A stretch of 64,000 nt of DNA from Ctenosaura bakeri. Lineage: Eukaryota > Chordata > Lepidosauria > Squamata > Iguanidae. How positions within the stretch are numbered: position 1 is the stretch's first letter; every line of letters begins with the position of its first letter. Made by a program: the position numbers and the translations under genes. The stretch lies in NCBI GenBank assembly GCA_948474755.1, contig CAOLHI010001672.1:248001-312000 (forward strand). The letters are read 5' to 3'. Positions 34,845 through 45,560 of the stretch are shown here, in pieces. Under the pieces are notes generated by a model that was not told where the DNA came from, made no database searches, and saw nothing but the letters and a program-made list of their open reading frames with translations.

Positions 34845-35964
34845 TTGGTTCAGTCTGGTGGCAAATAATAACGAGTTCTGAAACCAATCAGATAGTAAGT
34901 GTAAGCTGCACTGTGAAGAAAATAAGATGCTTCCCAGTCTCTTTAGGAATCATAGGCCTCTTTGGCTACCCCACTGTGGCATGAAACTCTCTGCCCACCT
35001 TATCCCTGGGGAAGCTGTCAGAAACTGCATCACTTCCTATAGCAAGCTAAACAAAACAATCATCAAGAGCAGCAGCAGAATCTCCCTTCCTTACCATCAT
35101 GTTGTTTCCAAGATTATGCTTGCACAAAACTTCCATTCCAGAGAACTTTGCAAAAGTCAGCCAAAAGTCAGCTTTGCTGAAGGCTGAACTGGACAGAAAG
35201 GCTACAGCATTAGACTGAGAACTGGATTCCAGTTCCTCTGCCAAAAGGAGAAGCCAGCCAAGTGAAGAAGAAGGGGAAATTCCAGCAAATGCTCATGTTC
35301 CTGGAACTGAAATGTGTTTCCACTCTACACATTAAAAAAAATCTCACACATTACAAAGAGGAAAGTTGCAATGAACATAGAGTCAGGAATGTCCAAGATA
35401 CTTTGTTAACTAAGAAAAAAGACAAACAGCACCACATCCTTCATTCCATAAACAGAAATTGACTGGCATGCTACTTAAATATCAGAAATGGCATAGCCAT
35501 CTGTGCGCAGAAGACTAGTTTGGCAGACTAGGGCAGGACATGGGGGCACACAGAGCTCTGTTCCTCAAGCAAATCTGGAGGCTCAGGAGAAAAAGGCAGG
35601 TGGCTGTACCTGCTGCCCCTAATGTCAGTAAAGTAACTTGAAATGGTTGCTTCACTATGCCTATGACTGGCCCTGAAACTGCCTGATACCATGTCAGACC
35701 ATTCTTCCCTCCAGCTAACAATGTCTGCATTGCCTGGAAACAGTTCTCCAGGATTCTGGGCAAGAGTTGTTCCCAGCTCTATCTCGAAATACTGGTTACA
35801 GAACCTGGTACCTGTGCTTTGCAACTGATCTACAGCTCATCCTGGATTGTCACGCTCCCCATCAACAGGAAGACATACCAATCCTTGTGCCCAGATATAC
35901 CTGTATACTCCTGTATACTCCTGTTCATAAATAAATGTTTGTTGCATTTACTATGTCTGCCATT

Positions 35965-36885
35965 GCTATCTATTTATTTATTACATGTATATCCTACCTT
36001 TCCTCTGGTGAGCTCAAGGTGATATAGGATGGGAGACACCTGGCTTGACAACAGTACATGTGAAAGGGATCTATGAATCTTAGTAGACTACAAGCTGAAC
36101 ATGAATCAGCAGTGTGATGCAGCAGTCAAGAAAGCCAATGCAATTCTTGGTTGCATCAATAGGAGTATGGTGTCTAGATCAAGGAAAGTAATAGAATCAG
36201 ACCTCATCAGACCACCTCATCTGTGTCCAGTTCTGGGCACCTAATTTCAAGAAGGATATTGACAAGCTAGAACATGTCCAGAGGAGGGCGACCAAAATGG
36301 TAGAGGGTCTGGAACCCATGCCCTATGAGGAGCGGCTTAGGGAGCTGGGTATGTTTAGTCTGCAGAAAAGAAGGTTAAGAGGGGACATGATAGCCCTTGT
36401 TCAAACATTTGAAAGGCTGTCATATCGAAGAGGGAATGTGCTTGTTTCCATGGCTCCAGAATCTATGACATGGAGCAATAGATTCAAGGTACAGGAAAAG
36501 AGATTCCACCTGAACCTCAGGAAGAACTTCCTGACAGTCAGAGCTGTCCGGCAGCGGAATATGCTACCTTGGAGTGTGGTGGAGTCTCCTTCTTTGGAGG
36601 TTTCTAAACAGGCTGGATGGCCATCTGTTGGGAGTACTTTGATGTGTGTTCCTGCATGCAGGGGGTTGGACTCAATGGCCCTGTGGTCTCTTCCACCTCT
36701 ATGATTCTATGACGCACACAAGTCTTTTCCTCTCCGCTTTAGCCTCTCAACACTCTGTGTGGTAGGGTAGGCTGAGAAAATGTGATTGTCCCAAAGTCAT
36801 TCAGAAACCTTTGTGGCTTTGTGAGGACTAGAACCAGAATCTCCCTAATCGCAAATATAATCCTTACATCACAATGGCTCTCTGA
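35965..36885 (-). mobile_element. Old tRNA-derived SINE split by CR1
   Basis: The left part (35965-36025, TTTATTTATTACATG...GAGCTCAAGGTGATATA) and right part (36720-36885, GTGTGGTAGGGTAGGCTGAGA...AGAACCAGAATCTCC) together match a common sauropsid SINE in antisense. The CR1 at 36026-36714 separates them. A similar copy is at 61.9-62.1 kb and a weaker one near 51.81-51.95 kb. Confidence 0.6.
36026..36714 (+). mobile_element. CR1 LINE 3' fragment
   Basis: 5'-truncated CR1 starting at GGATGGGAGACACC, corresponding to 13589 of the intact copy. It carries the C-terminal domain ([37 protein letters not shown]), then the tail with TCTTCCACCTCTATGATTCT. Frameshifted and missing about 30 bp near 36200. 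Confidence 0.88.
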
Positions 36886-39572
36886 ACAATAGCACAGTAA
36901 AAGAGTAAACACAATATTAGAAAAAAATTATAAACTAATTAACCACAGTAAAATTACATGGCTTATTTTTGCCATTCAGTCATGGATATATCTCAAAGTG
37001 GACTTCTGAAGCTCAACATCAATCCTTGACTTCTCACACTGAAATCTGAAATGACTCCATTGTTCTAGGCTGATGAATGCAGGGTACAGAACATAATGTT
37101 AAAAGATGTGTTGTTCCATGCCCTGTCCATGATTTATTTCATTACCTAAAGCAATAATAAGGATTGCAGTTTTCAACACATATGGAGATACATACAATAG
37201 TGCAGCTACTTGTATGGATGTGCATATGTATGTGTGAATATGTGGTGAGGGTCTTAACACTTTACCCTCTACCAGTTTTCTATCAAAGTACCTTGTAACC
37301 TTTTTAATGCCATGTTGGGGGGCGGAATAGAACCCATGGATCTAAAAATAGCACATTCAGGGGCAATCTAGGAGTAAAATAGTGGCCAGGATGTTCTGTT
37401 CACCACACAAATCTCCATCAGAACATAGCATTCTGTTTAGCAAGGAAAAGAAAAACACTGAAATGTAATTGTGTTCAGAGAGGAATTCCAACTTTGCTCA
37501 TTCCAGGAAATGTACCATGAAGATCAGATTTAAAGATGGGGAGGTGCCAACAAGGAAGTCCCAGCTTTGTATTTGAGAAATTGAAGGGAGCAACTGTAGG
37601 AAAGTTGGAGAGGTCTGGGAATGTGTGGAGAGAAGAATTCTCTGCTGGATTCATCACTTTAAAAACAGTAACCAATACTGGCTTTGTGCAACACTGTATT
37701 TGAGGAAGAGGGAGGTACATGTATGTGTGTGTCAACCTAACATCCTGGATAAGCACAGGATAAAAGGTGCCTTTTCTCTTATTGGTGTATGGGAAATGGG
37801 GTGACAGGAAATGCAAGGAGCACAAACAACTGCATGTCAAGCATTTTCATGATTTCATAGTTTGAAAAGAAACTGGATGGACCAGAGCAAAAATAATTTC
37901 TGCTTTGTGACAAAGGGGAAAAAAAACCAAACTTTTTCCTTCTCATTTCTAAACGCTTCTAGAATGATGAGCCAATATAAGTATACTCAGATGTAACCCG
38001 CTGACTTCATTGAAACTCCTCCCAGTACTCAGAAGGCATCCCTTCTGCCCACTTCCCTCACTGGACAGAAAGGGAGAAACTGAGAGGGATCTCATGCACA
38101 AACACGCTGATTCAGCACTAGATGGAGAAATGGCTAATCTCAACAGTGGACCTCCTTCCTGAGAAGCAAAAATAAATGTGGCAGGCAGACAGGCAATTGA
38201 GGGGGTTACAGTGGAAAGAACCGAGAGGTTCTGCTTCTTCTACATGATGGCTCCCATGACATAGGAGACTGTGTAAGTCAGACAGCAAATGTGGCTGACA
38301 ACATAGCTAAAGAGTGAAGGTAACAAGGACTTGGCTAATAACCGGACTGTTGGCAGTAACGGGAGGGAAACAAAAGTAATCAAGAGATCACAAAACAGCA
38401 GAACACAGCAACTGAAAGAAACAACTCAGAACTAATTTAAACTCTTGCTTTTATCTTGCAAAGGAAGAGATGCTGTTGATGTGCTTGATGAAGGGAATGG
38501 TTAGCAGTGACTCCAGATGTTTTGTGTATATCAGGTGAATCAAAAATGTACAAGCAAGAAAGCTAGCATACTATCAGGCAGTTACTGCAGTTTTCACTCC
38601 ATCTGAATTTGCTTTTTGCATTACCATTAGTCCGGAAATACAGTTGCCACTTATGAGAGGCTCCTTTCCTGAGAGGCTTCTCACCTTAAAAATCTTCCAT
38701 GGCAGGGAGAAACAACATAGCCCTGTCTACTGGAAACAGCTGTCCCTACTGGTTTTGGCTGATTCAAACAGAAAATAAGTCTGTTCAAGTTGTGTTTGTT
38801 CTCAAATAAAAATGTATCAGACCCCATATATTTCTTCATTAACAGGGTGGATTAAAATTCAGGTGTATATGAAAAAGAAATCAACATTCAATTATCTGTA
38901 TGCTGCAGATTTTAGTCCCCTGGCCAACTTTCAAAGGGTGTGAGAATCCTGTTTGAGTTTAGCACAACCTTCTCCAACATGGTGAGATTTCTTAGATTGC
39001 AAATCCCATGATTTGCAGCCAATTGAACTGTTCTAGTGCAACAAACCTGGAAAGCAGAAGGTTGGAGAAGTCTATTCTAATTCATTTACATCAGACCATC
39101 TCACCTATGCACATTTTTGCCTCATGTTGGTTGCACCTGCTGTAACTCCTGGCTTTGTGACCTCATACCTTCCTGACCCATGTCTACTGTAATTCAAGGA
39201 ACAAACACATAAATTTTTAATTTGGCTCCCAAAGAATTCCACTTGACCTAAGAAGCATTTTTGTCTGAAACAGTATCCGATATAAACCTGTGGTCAAATT
39301 TAGAAATAAAGAGATCTGTTGCTCTTTACATAGAACATCATCCCAATCCAGTGTTTCCAAGATTCTCTTTTTTAAAGAAAAGTTTTGAAGGGTTCATCAT
39401 CAACAAATCTTTAAAGGATGGCGATGTAAACCTACTTTGCTACCCAATCTTTGCATGAAAAGAATATATATCAGTTTTGCACACCACTGCAAGCACATAA
39501 GCTTCCCTTACTGCCTGGAAAACATGGTGAAAGTCTGTGATCCTTCCATGTAAGAAGTCATAATACTCTTAC
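36886..39572. other. No exon found; intron of the CUB gene or intergenic
   Basis: No exon recognised on either strand. If the CUB-domain gene continues past its donor at 39572, this is its next intron. I looked here for the rest of the CUB domain (a Tyr-Cys-Gly start and Gly-Arg-Gly-Phe end) and did not find it. A MITE-like unit with inverted ends (ACCTTCTCCAACATGGTGAG ... GAAGGTTGGAGAAG) spans about 38964-39070. Confidence 0.45.
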
Positions 39573-39794
39573 CAAAGCTGGAACCATCTGATAGAGAAGA
39601 AACCAGTAAGAAGCCAGATTTGCATTGTTCTGAAGCTTCAATATCCATATCACCAAAGATCAAGCTGAGTTGCCTTCCTGTAGCCCCATGGATCCTCCAC
39701 TCACAGAATGTGAAATTTGGGTAAGTGCCAGGATAATTCTTGGAGGTCAATGTCCCACTATAAGGTGTCAGCACAGAGTGGCCACAGCCATTCC
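39573..39794 (-). CDS. CUB-domain exon of a DCBLD-like gene
   Basis: A 222-bp exon, phase 1 at both ends, with a good acceptor (CTCCTTACCTTCCAG before 39794) and donor (GTAAGAG from 39572). It encodes the first half of a CUB domain: GNGCGHSVL, SGTLTSKNYPGTYPN, CEWRI, then FGDMDIE and a third Cys. The CG start, the Cys pair spanning the YP..YPN motif and the D-x-D-I-E acidic site are hallmarks of CUB folds, which mediate extracellular protein binding. The wording is closest to my memory of the DCBLD1/DCBLD2 (discoidin, CUB, LCCL) receptors, which also have an exon break after the signal peptide. The upstream exon at 53811-53880 ends in the matching phase. The rest of the protein was not found, so a different CUB protein or a decayed paralogue remains possible. 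Confidence 0.72.
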
Positions 39795-40867
39795 CTGGAA
39801 GGTAAGGAGATATGATGAGATGGAGCCATCTTTAGCATTATATCTGATCAACCTGATATCTGATCACAAGAAATCAGAGTATGGAAATCTTACTTTTGGG
39901 TATTTTAGAATGCCCCAACTAGTACGACTGCTGGCTGGGAGATATTTGGAGTTGCAGTTTTAAACAAATCTGTTTCCAATTCTAATCTCACCATAGTGAG
40001 GAAAGACTTGCCAACAGTCATCCTACCAGCTTATTCTGCTGTTTGCATGTTGTGCTATTTAAGTGTTGGGCAACTTTATGAATAATCCACACAGCTTGTA
40101 CATATGTGTGTACGTGTGGGCACACAAACTTCCCAGACTGCATATACAATTCTGTCTTAATAACAACTGATGTATTGTTAATAACTTTTTAAAGGCTATT
40201 ATCTCTTCTAAATTCCATAGAAGTTTGGTGCCTTGAATAAATTATGTAAATTAGACACACTGGTAAACATACCTTCCTAGCATGAATAATTTATTCTGCT
40301 TTCCATAACACTAAGATGTGTCAATAAGCTATGCAGGGGAATGAAGCCTCTCCCAGCCATAGCTACTGGAAATCCTACTGAAACTCTCTTTGACTTTGCA
40401 TATTTCACAGTGTTGTGGCTTGAACTGACAAATGTAATCTAATTTTACACGTACAGCCACTGGGGAAAAGTTTTGTCAGTTTCACTGGAAGGCAGAGAAG
40501 AAAGGCCATGATGGAATTCTGCTTTAGGTTACTTTGCTTCCCTGTTTATTTTTTTTTAATTGTACAATTTATTATTATATTTACTAATTTTTTTTATTAT
40601 TCTTATTATTCAAAATCATATTAAAAAACAATAGACAAATTTATTAGTTTGCTGTGTGACCAGAGAGGGAGGACAATGAAGGAATAGCATTTGGTTAAGC
40701 AGCCAATGTAATGTAGTGGTTTCAGCTACACAAATGGATAGTACTAAATTAAATGAGTTAGATCAGTTATGGAGGCAACAGTGCCCATATACCTTTAAAG
40801 ATTCTGGTAAGTAAGATTATTGAGATATATGGCACATAAAGTACCACTGTATAATATAACGTAATGC

Positions 40868-41050
40868 AGTGTAATAGTTTGAGTGTTGGACTATGACCGT
40901 GGAGACCAGGACTTGATTCCCTACTCAGCCATGGAAACCCACAGGGTGACCTTGGGCGTTTCATAAACTTGCAGTCCCAGAAAACCCTGTGACGGGTTCG
41001 ACTTAGGGTCACCATAAGTCAGAAATGTAGGCACACAATAACAACAGCAG
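40868..41050 (+). mobile_element. CORE-type SINE
   Basis: tRNA-like head (GTGTAATAGTTTGAGTGTTGG), centre (GGTGACCTTGGGCG), end (GGGTCACCATAAGTCAGAAATG) and a CA-rich tail (ACACAATAACAACAGC). Confidence 0.82.
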
Positions 41051-42120
41051 CAAAAACAGCAAGCTGGCCAAAAATTCCCCACCCCATTTCTGTCTAAGGA
41101 GGAAAGCTCAATATATGAGGAAAAATCATTCTATGATGTGTACAATTTGGGCGGGGTATGAGGTGGAATAATGAGCAGGTAATATGTGCGTTGCATATAA
41201 TGCAAGAGGAAAAAGAGAACAAAACTCAAGTTATCTGGGGCATAGCTGTAGATCAATCTGCTTTTATGGTCAAAACCCATCTGAAGTGATAGATTTATTT
41301 TATTACCATCATAGACCAGCATAAGAGCAATAAAATCCAAATAAAATACATATAAATATACAAAAGGATACAAATACACATTCAAATACAGATAGGTATT
41401 AATCTGTCAGATAATAGAGCCCAACTAGCCCTAGCAGAGCCCAACTAGACAATCACTGTACTAATCCATGGTGCAAGTTATCACCCAACAAATTTTAATT
41501 ACTGCTGCATAAAATTTAGCCATTTTATAAATTATAATAGGACTGGTATCTGAAAGCAGCAAAGAAAACATATAACATATAACTGAAGTGTATTCAGAAC
41601 ATCATATCTGTCTTTCACATATGGATATTGACAGCAGGAAAAAATACTTTCAGAGCCAAATCCTTAAAGCTTTATGAGAAGTGGGCTAGTATAAAACACA
41701 AATCAAAAATGGGAAATCTTGGTCCCAAATCTCTCATGCTGTATTTAATCTAGGACAAGTTTGCTTCATCTGATTCATTTCCTGTAAGTTCAGACTCTAG
41801 ATTATCATTGTGATAATGACCCATGTTTTGGATTCTCCATAATTTTTCCCCACCTCCCCCACCCCCCATCCCCGGCCTCTCTCCTTAAAAGCAACCAGCA
41901 GGAGCAGCTCTGATCCAGCTCTGATCAAAGTAAAAACACTGGAGGAAACTGATGCTTATCATGCCATTTTCCTAACTGAAATTGCCACCTTAAAGCTGTT
42001 GGAGAAAGAAAACAGATAGGTACTTGTTTTGTCATACCTGTAATCTTCCCACTCCTCATGTACACGGGCAGAAACACAACCAGAACCAGGCTAATAGCAG
42101 CTTCAGGGGCCTGAGGTATT

Positions 42121-42285
42121 GTTATTCATTTCCAAATTAAGGCCAACCTATCACTGGGTTTTCTGAGGCTGAGAATGTATGGCACACCCAAGTCACTCAG
42201 TGGGTTCCCATGGCCAAGCAGGGAATTGAACCCTGCTCTCCAGGATCACAGTCCAAGGTTCAAACCACTACACCACCATGCTGGC
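42121..42285 (-). mobile_element. CORE-type SINE
   Basis: Reverse complement: GTGGTGTAGTGGTTTGAACC, GGTTCAATTCCCTGC, then GGGAACCCACTGAGTGACTT. The 3' part is eroded. Confidence 0.8.
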
Positions 42286-42649
42286 TCTCTTGAGGCAGGA
42301 TCAGGATAAAAATGAAGGAGTAAATGTTGTGATACCCATCCCTCAAGTGATATTGTTCTCTTTTTCACCTAGTTACTTTAAGGGCTTTGTCTTTTTTCAG
42401 ACAGACAATCTGATAACGTATCTCCTATGTTATGTCTTGTCTAGACCTGCATAAACTTACAAGAAGAGCTGTGCTGGCTCAGACTGAAAGACCATTTACT
42501 TGAGCATTAGGTTCCCACCGTGGCCAGTGAGATGCTTCTAGGGATCTCACAAGCAGAACATGATCACAGCATTACCTTTCCACTTATGTTCCCCAGCAAA
42601 CAGTATTCAGGGGCACACTTTTTGATCCTGAAAACGGCATACAGCCATC

Positions 42650-42955
42650 ATCACTGCTATTGATACCACCGCACCCCTCATGAACTGGTTTAATCCCTCT
42701 TTAAAGTAGTTCAAGATATCACTACATTGTCTGGTAGTGATTTCTGTAGTTTCACTGTAAACAGTGTGAAGTAATTTCTTTTGACTGCCTTGAGTCTCCA
42801 GGTTTACTCCCACTACGTTCTAGTATGCTAGGGCAGGGAAGACAAACAAATTTCCTATTCATTTTCTTCGCACCATGTATAATTTGACACACCTTTATCA
42901 TGTTCCTCCTTGCTCAACATTTTCAAAATGAAAAAAGCTCAGCATTCTTCTGACC
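42650..42955 (-). mobile_element. CR1-type LINE fragment (older subfamily)
   Basis: Reverse complement: AAGGAGGAACATGATAAAGG, then a hypervariable middle, then TTAAACCAGTTCATGAGG. This is the CR1 C-terminal region in a subfamily distinct from the 1.6/11.6 kb copies. Many indels. Confidence 0.6.
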
Positions 42956-43056
42956 AGTAATATGCTCCCTCAGCATGCTATCTGATGTCATGATCTTCAG
43001 TTGGATATACATAGTCTCCTACCAATTGTACAGAGGGAGACTCCGGCTGGCCTCTC

Positions 43057-43195
43057 CCGAAGCTGCAAACCCCAGGATTCCATAGGATGTTGAAAGTGGA
43101 ATCATAGTGGAATGCTTTGATGGTGTATTCCTGCATGGCAGGGGGTTGGACTCAATGGCCTTTGTGGTCTCTTCCAACTGTATGATTTTATGATT
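43057..43195 (+). mobile_element. MITE half fused to a CR1 3' end
   Basis: 43057-43107 matches the right half of the palindromic MITE seen at 45.0 and 53.2 kb (CAAACCCCAGGATTCC...GTTGAAAGTGGAATCATAG). It runs without a break into a 90-bp CR1 tail (GAATGCTTTGATGGTG...CTCTTCCAACTGTATGATTT). The rest of the MITE is not found on the other side. Confidence 0.65.
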
Positions 43196-43295
43196 ACCAG
43201 ACTCCACTGCCTGTGATATCATCTAGGTCTCAGGGTTGAGCAATGAACTCTCATGGCTCAGGATGCCCAAGACCTGGTAGCCCTAATTGTGCAAT

Positions 43296-43376
43296 ACTAT
43301 TCTTTTTTATTATATTGAGTGTAGACTTTTTCTTCATAGGAAAAAGTCTACAATCAATATAATAAAAAAGAATAGT
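43296..43376. repeat. Near-perfect 37-bp inverted repeat with 7-nt loop
   Basis: The left arm 43296-43332 and right arm 43340-43376 are complementary except for one pair; the loop is TTCATAG. The arm core is TAGACTTTTTC/GAAAAAGTCTA and the bases are AT-rich. No flanking coding sequence or recognised repeat family. Confidence 0.95.
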
Positions 43377-44028
43377 GATCTCAGTAATCTTTTGTTATGT
43401 TTTGTTTTGCTATGCTGCTACTTCTATATATGATGTGTTGCTGTGTTTCTAATCTTTGCTGCTTGTTATAATCTTGGTTTCTCATTGTATGTTGTCTATT
43501 AACTGATTAATTGTTTATCTTTTATATTTTAATGCATTTTACACTAGTCAAAGAACTCTGGTTATTGGGTAACTTAACTGTGAAATGAATGATAAAATAA
43601 CCATAATCAATTGCCTCCAGGAATAGCTACACTAGACATTTCACCTTTTAAAATTTTAATAATATTTTGATAAAAGGGCAACCGAGGAAGTAGCAAAATT
43701 CTTTGTAAGAGCTGTTAATGCTTGTAAAACAATTATACAAATCTTACAGTATCCCAGGCCTTCTTTGGTATGAAGTGATGGTTACTTAATTACAGGAAAT
43801 GAGTATGATGAGGATGATAAATACAATTTACACATTTTTAATGGTCTTAATTTAAATTCCCTTTAGATGATACATACATTTTAGATCTGTGAGAAGTTTC
43901 TATTAATGGAATTCCCATAAGTTATTAAGTATTGCAATTTGTTTTTTAAAATAAATATATTTTTAATGATGGAAATGTATTTTAAATGTAATGTATTTTT
44001 TAATGATAGTGATTTCTTTGTTTGCTAC

Positions 44029-44917
44029 TGTGATAATGGGGCTTCCCATTATCTAGACTTAGCTAAAAGGGGGACAGTTCCCTCTTCAGGTAAACCAAGG
44101 GTTAATAAGGTGTTGGGATTAGATTACATTTTAGTATGTGGTCAGCATCATAGGTCATGTGGGTCAGCATCATAGGTCATGTGGGTCAGCATCACAGGTC
44201 ATAGGGTGAGAACTGACCAATCAAAAAGGAAAGAAGTGAGCATCTTCAGGATGCTTCCAGATGCTTCCAAGGAGAAGTTATAAAACTTCTTGGAGGCCAT
44301 GTGGCCGAGAGAGATAACAAAGGGATAACAAAGAAGAACAACCCAGGAACCTCACGGAGGGGGGTTCTGAGCCAGTAGCAGGCTGCAGGCTGTAGGCTGT
44401 AGGCTGTAGACCTCGCCTCCTGGCCCTTCCCTTTAGAACATCTAAGCCTAGGAACAACTGTAAGTAATTAGAAATAGTTATCTAGTCGCATTAGGGACTT
44501 TTCTGTTATTTTGGAGGCTGGCTGATCTAAAGAATGTATCTGTGCTGTTATATCTGTTCTTTTTGTAACTACTTGTACTAAGTGTGCCTGGGAGGAGGGA
44601 GCTTCCCACGTGTGGTAATTTGCCTTGTTTATTTGCCTACCTTTAATAAATACTTTCTGTAAAAGACCCTGTTTCTCTCCTTCCCACGCCAAGCTAGGTA
44701 GACTGGGGAAAAAGGAAGATCCTTAAGCTTAGGGATTGACATGTTCTGGATAGAGTCCCATTGTACTTTCCAGGAATTCATAATTCAATGGGTGGTGGCA
44801 GTGAAGATTAATAGCTAAAATTCATAACAGGCTGGAATATACATCCCAGCAGAGCATGGTCTCATTTTCCAGCTTCACATGGTGGCAGCGGTGGGATGTG
44901 ACATTTCCAGCCTCACA
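44029..44917 (+). mobile_element. LTR element remnant: LTR, primer-binding site, second terminus
   Basis: The LTR runs from TGTGATAATGG (44029) to AGCTTCACA (44879) with TGTGA/TCACA ends. A CCAAT box (44217-44221), TATAAAA (44279-44285) and AATAAA (44645-44650) are in the expected order. Directly after the LTR, TGGTGGCAGCGGTGGGAT (44880-44897) resembles the complement of a tRNA-Leu 3' end. Then a second LTR-like terminus (CATTTCCAGCCTCACA, to 44917) is followed by GCTAC, which also precedes the LTR (44024-44028 and 44918-44922). So the whole 889-bp unit is flanked by a 5-bp duplication. A leucine-type site plus 5-bp duplication suggests an ERVL-like or Gypsy-like family. No gag, pol or env is present. 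Confidence 0.78.
44141..44206 (+). repeat. Three tandem 22-bp units in the LTR U3
   Basis: Units at 44141-44162, 44163-44184 and 44185-44206; the first two are identical and the third differs at three positions. Each contains the hexamer AGGTCA (44152, 44174, 44196), the nuclear-receptor half site. Tandem enhancer-like units are usual in LTR U3 regions. Confidence 0.9.
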
Positions 44918-45000
44918 GCTACAGATATATCAATAAAAATATAATTTAAAAAAAGACCTATAACATTTAAAGAGCCCCATGCTTTTGTTCTTCTTAATTA

Positions 45001-45204
45001 AGGCCATTTCCACACTATACTTTTATAGTGCCACTATTCCACTTTCAGCATCTTGTGGTATTCTGGGGTTTGTAATTTACTGAAGCCAAAGAGCTCTCTG
45101 GCTAATACTTCTAAATGCCCCTTCCTAAATTGCAAACCCCAGGATTCCATAGGATGTTGAAAGTGGAATCATAGCGCTATAACAGTCTAGTGCGGAAATG
45201 GCCT
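45001..45204. mobile_element. Palindromic MITE (about 200 bp)
   Basis: Starts AGGCCATTTCCACACTATAC and ends with the complement (GTGCGGAAATGGCCT). Both arms contain ATTCCACTTTCAGCATC / GATGTTGAAAGTGGAAT. It encodes nothing. No target duplication is clear after divergence. Confidence 0.75.
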
Positions 45205-45355
45205 CATGCATCCTTAACATTAGCATTAACAACAGTAACAAGACTGCCTTCCAAAATGAAGAAGGGGTTAAAAGAGGAGAAGGTAGTGGTAACAGCAAAG
45301 TACATTATGGAGAGCTGAAGGGAAGCTGTGGGAAACAGCAACTTAGTAAAGAGGA

Positions 45356-45560
45356 AGTGTGATGTAATGGTTTGAGCATTAGACAAGGACCTGGAGACCA
45401 GGGTTCAATTCCCCTGCTCAGCCATAGAAACCCACTGGGTGACCTTGGGTGCATCATGCACTCTCAGCCCCAGAAAACCGCATGACAGAGTTACCTCCGG
45501 GTCACCATAAGTCAGAAATAACTTGAAAGGCATACAACAACAGCAACAACAACAACATGA
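45356..45560 (+). mobile_element. CORE-type SINE
   Basis: Well-preserved copy: GTGATGTAATGGTTTGAGC, GGTTCAATTCCCC, GGGTGACCTTGGGTGC, GGGTCACCATAAGTCAGAA, ending in (CAA)n. Confidence 0.88.

Noticed and set aside
35515..35824. Minus-strand frames of 82 and 98 codons
   Set aside because: Overlapping, no splice sites or domain features; considered as further exons of the CUB gene but they do not fit a CUB, LCCL or discoidin domain.
43296..43376. MicroRNA gene
   Set aside because: Arm pairing is too perfect and too AT-rich for a typical precursor and there is no evidence of expression; left as an unexplained hairpin.
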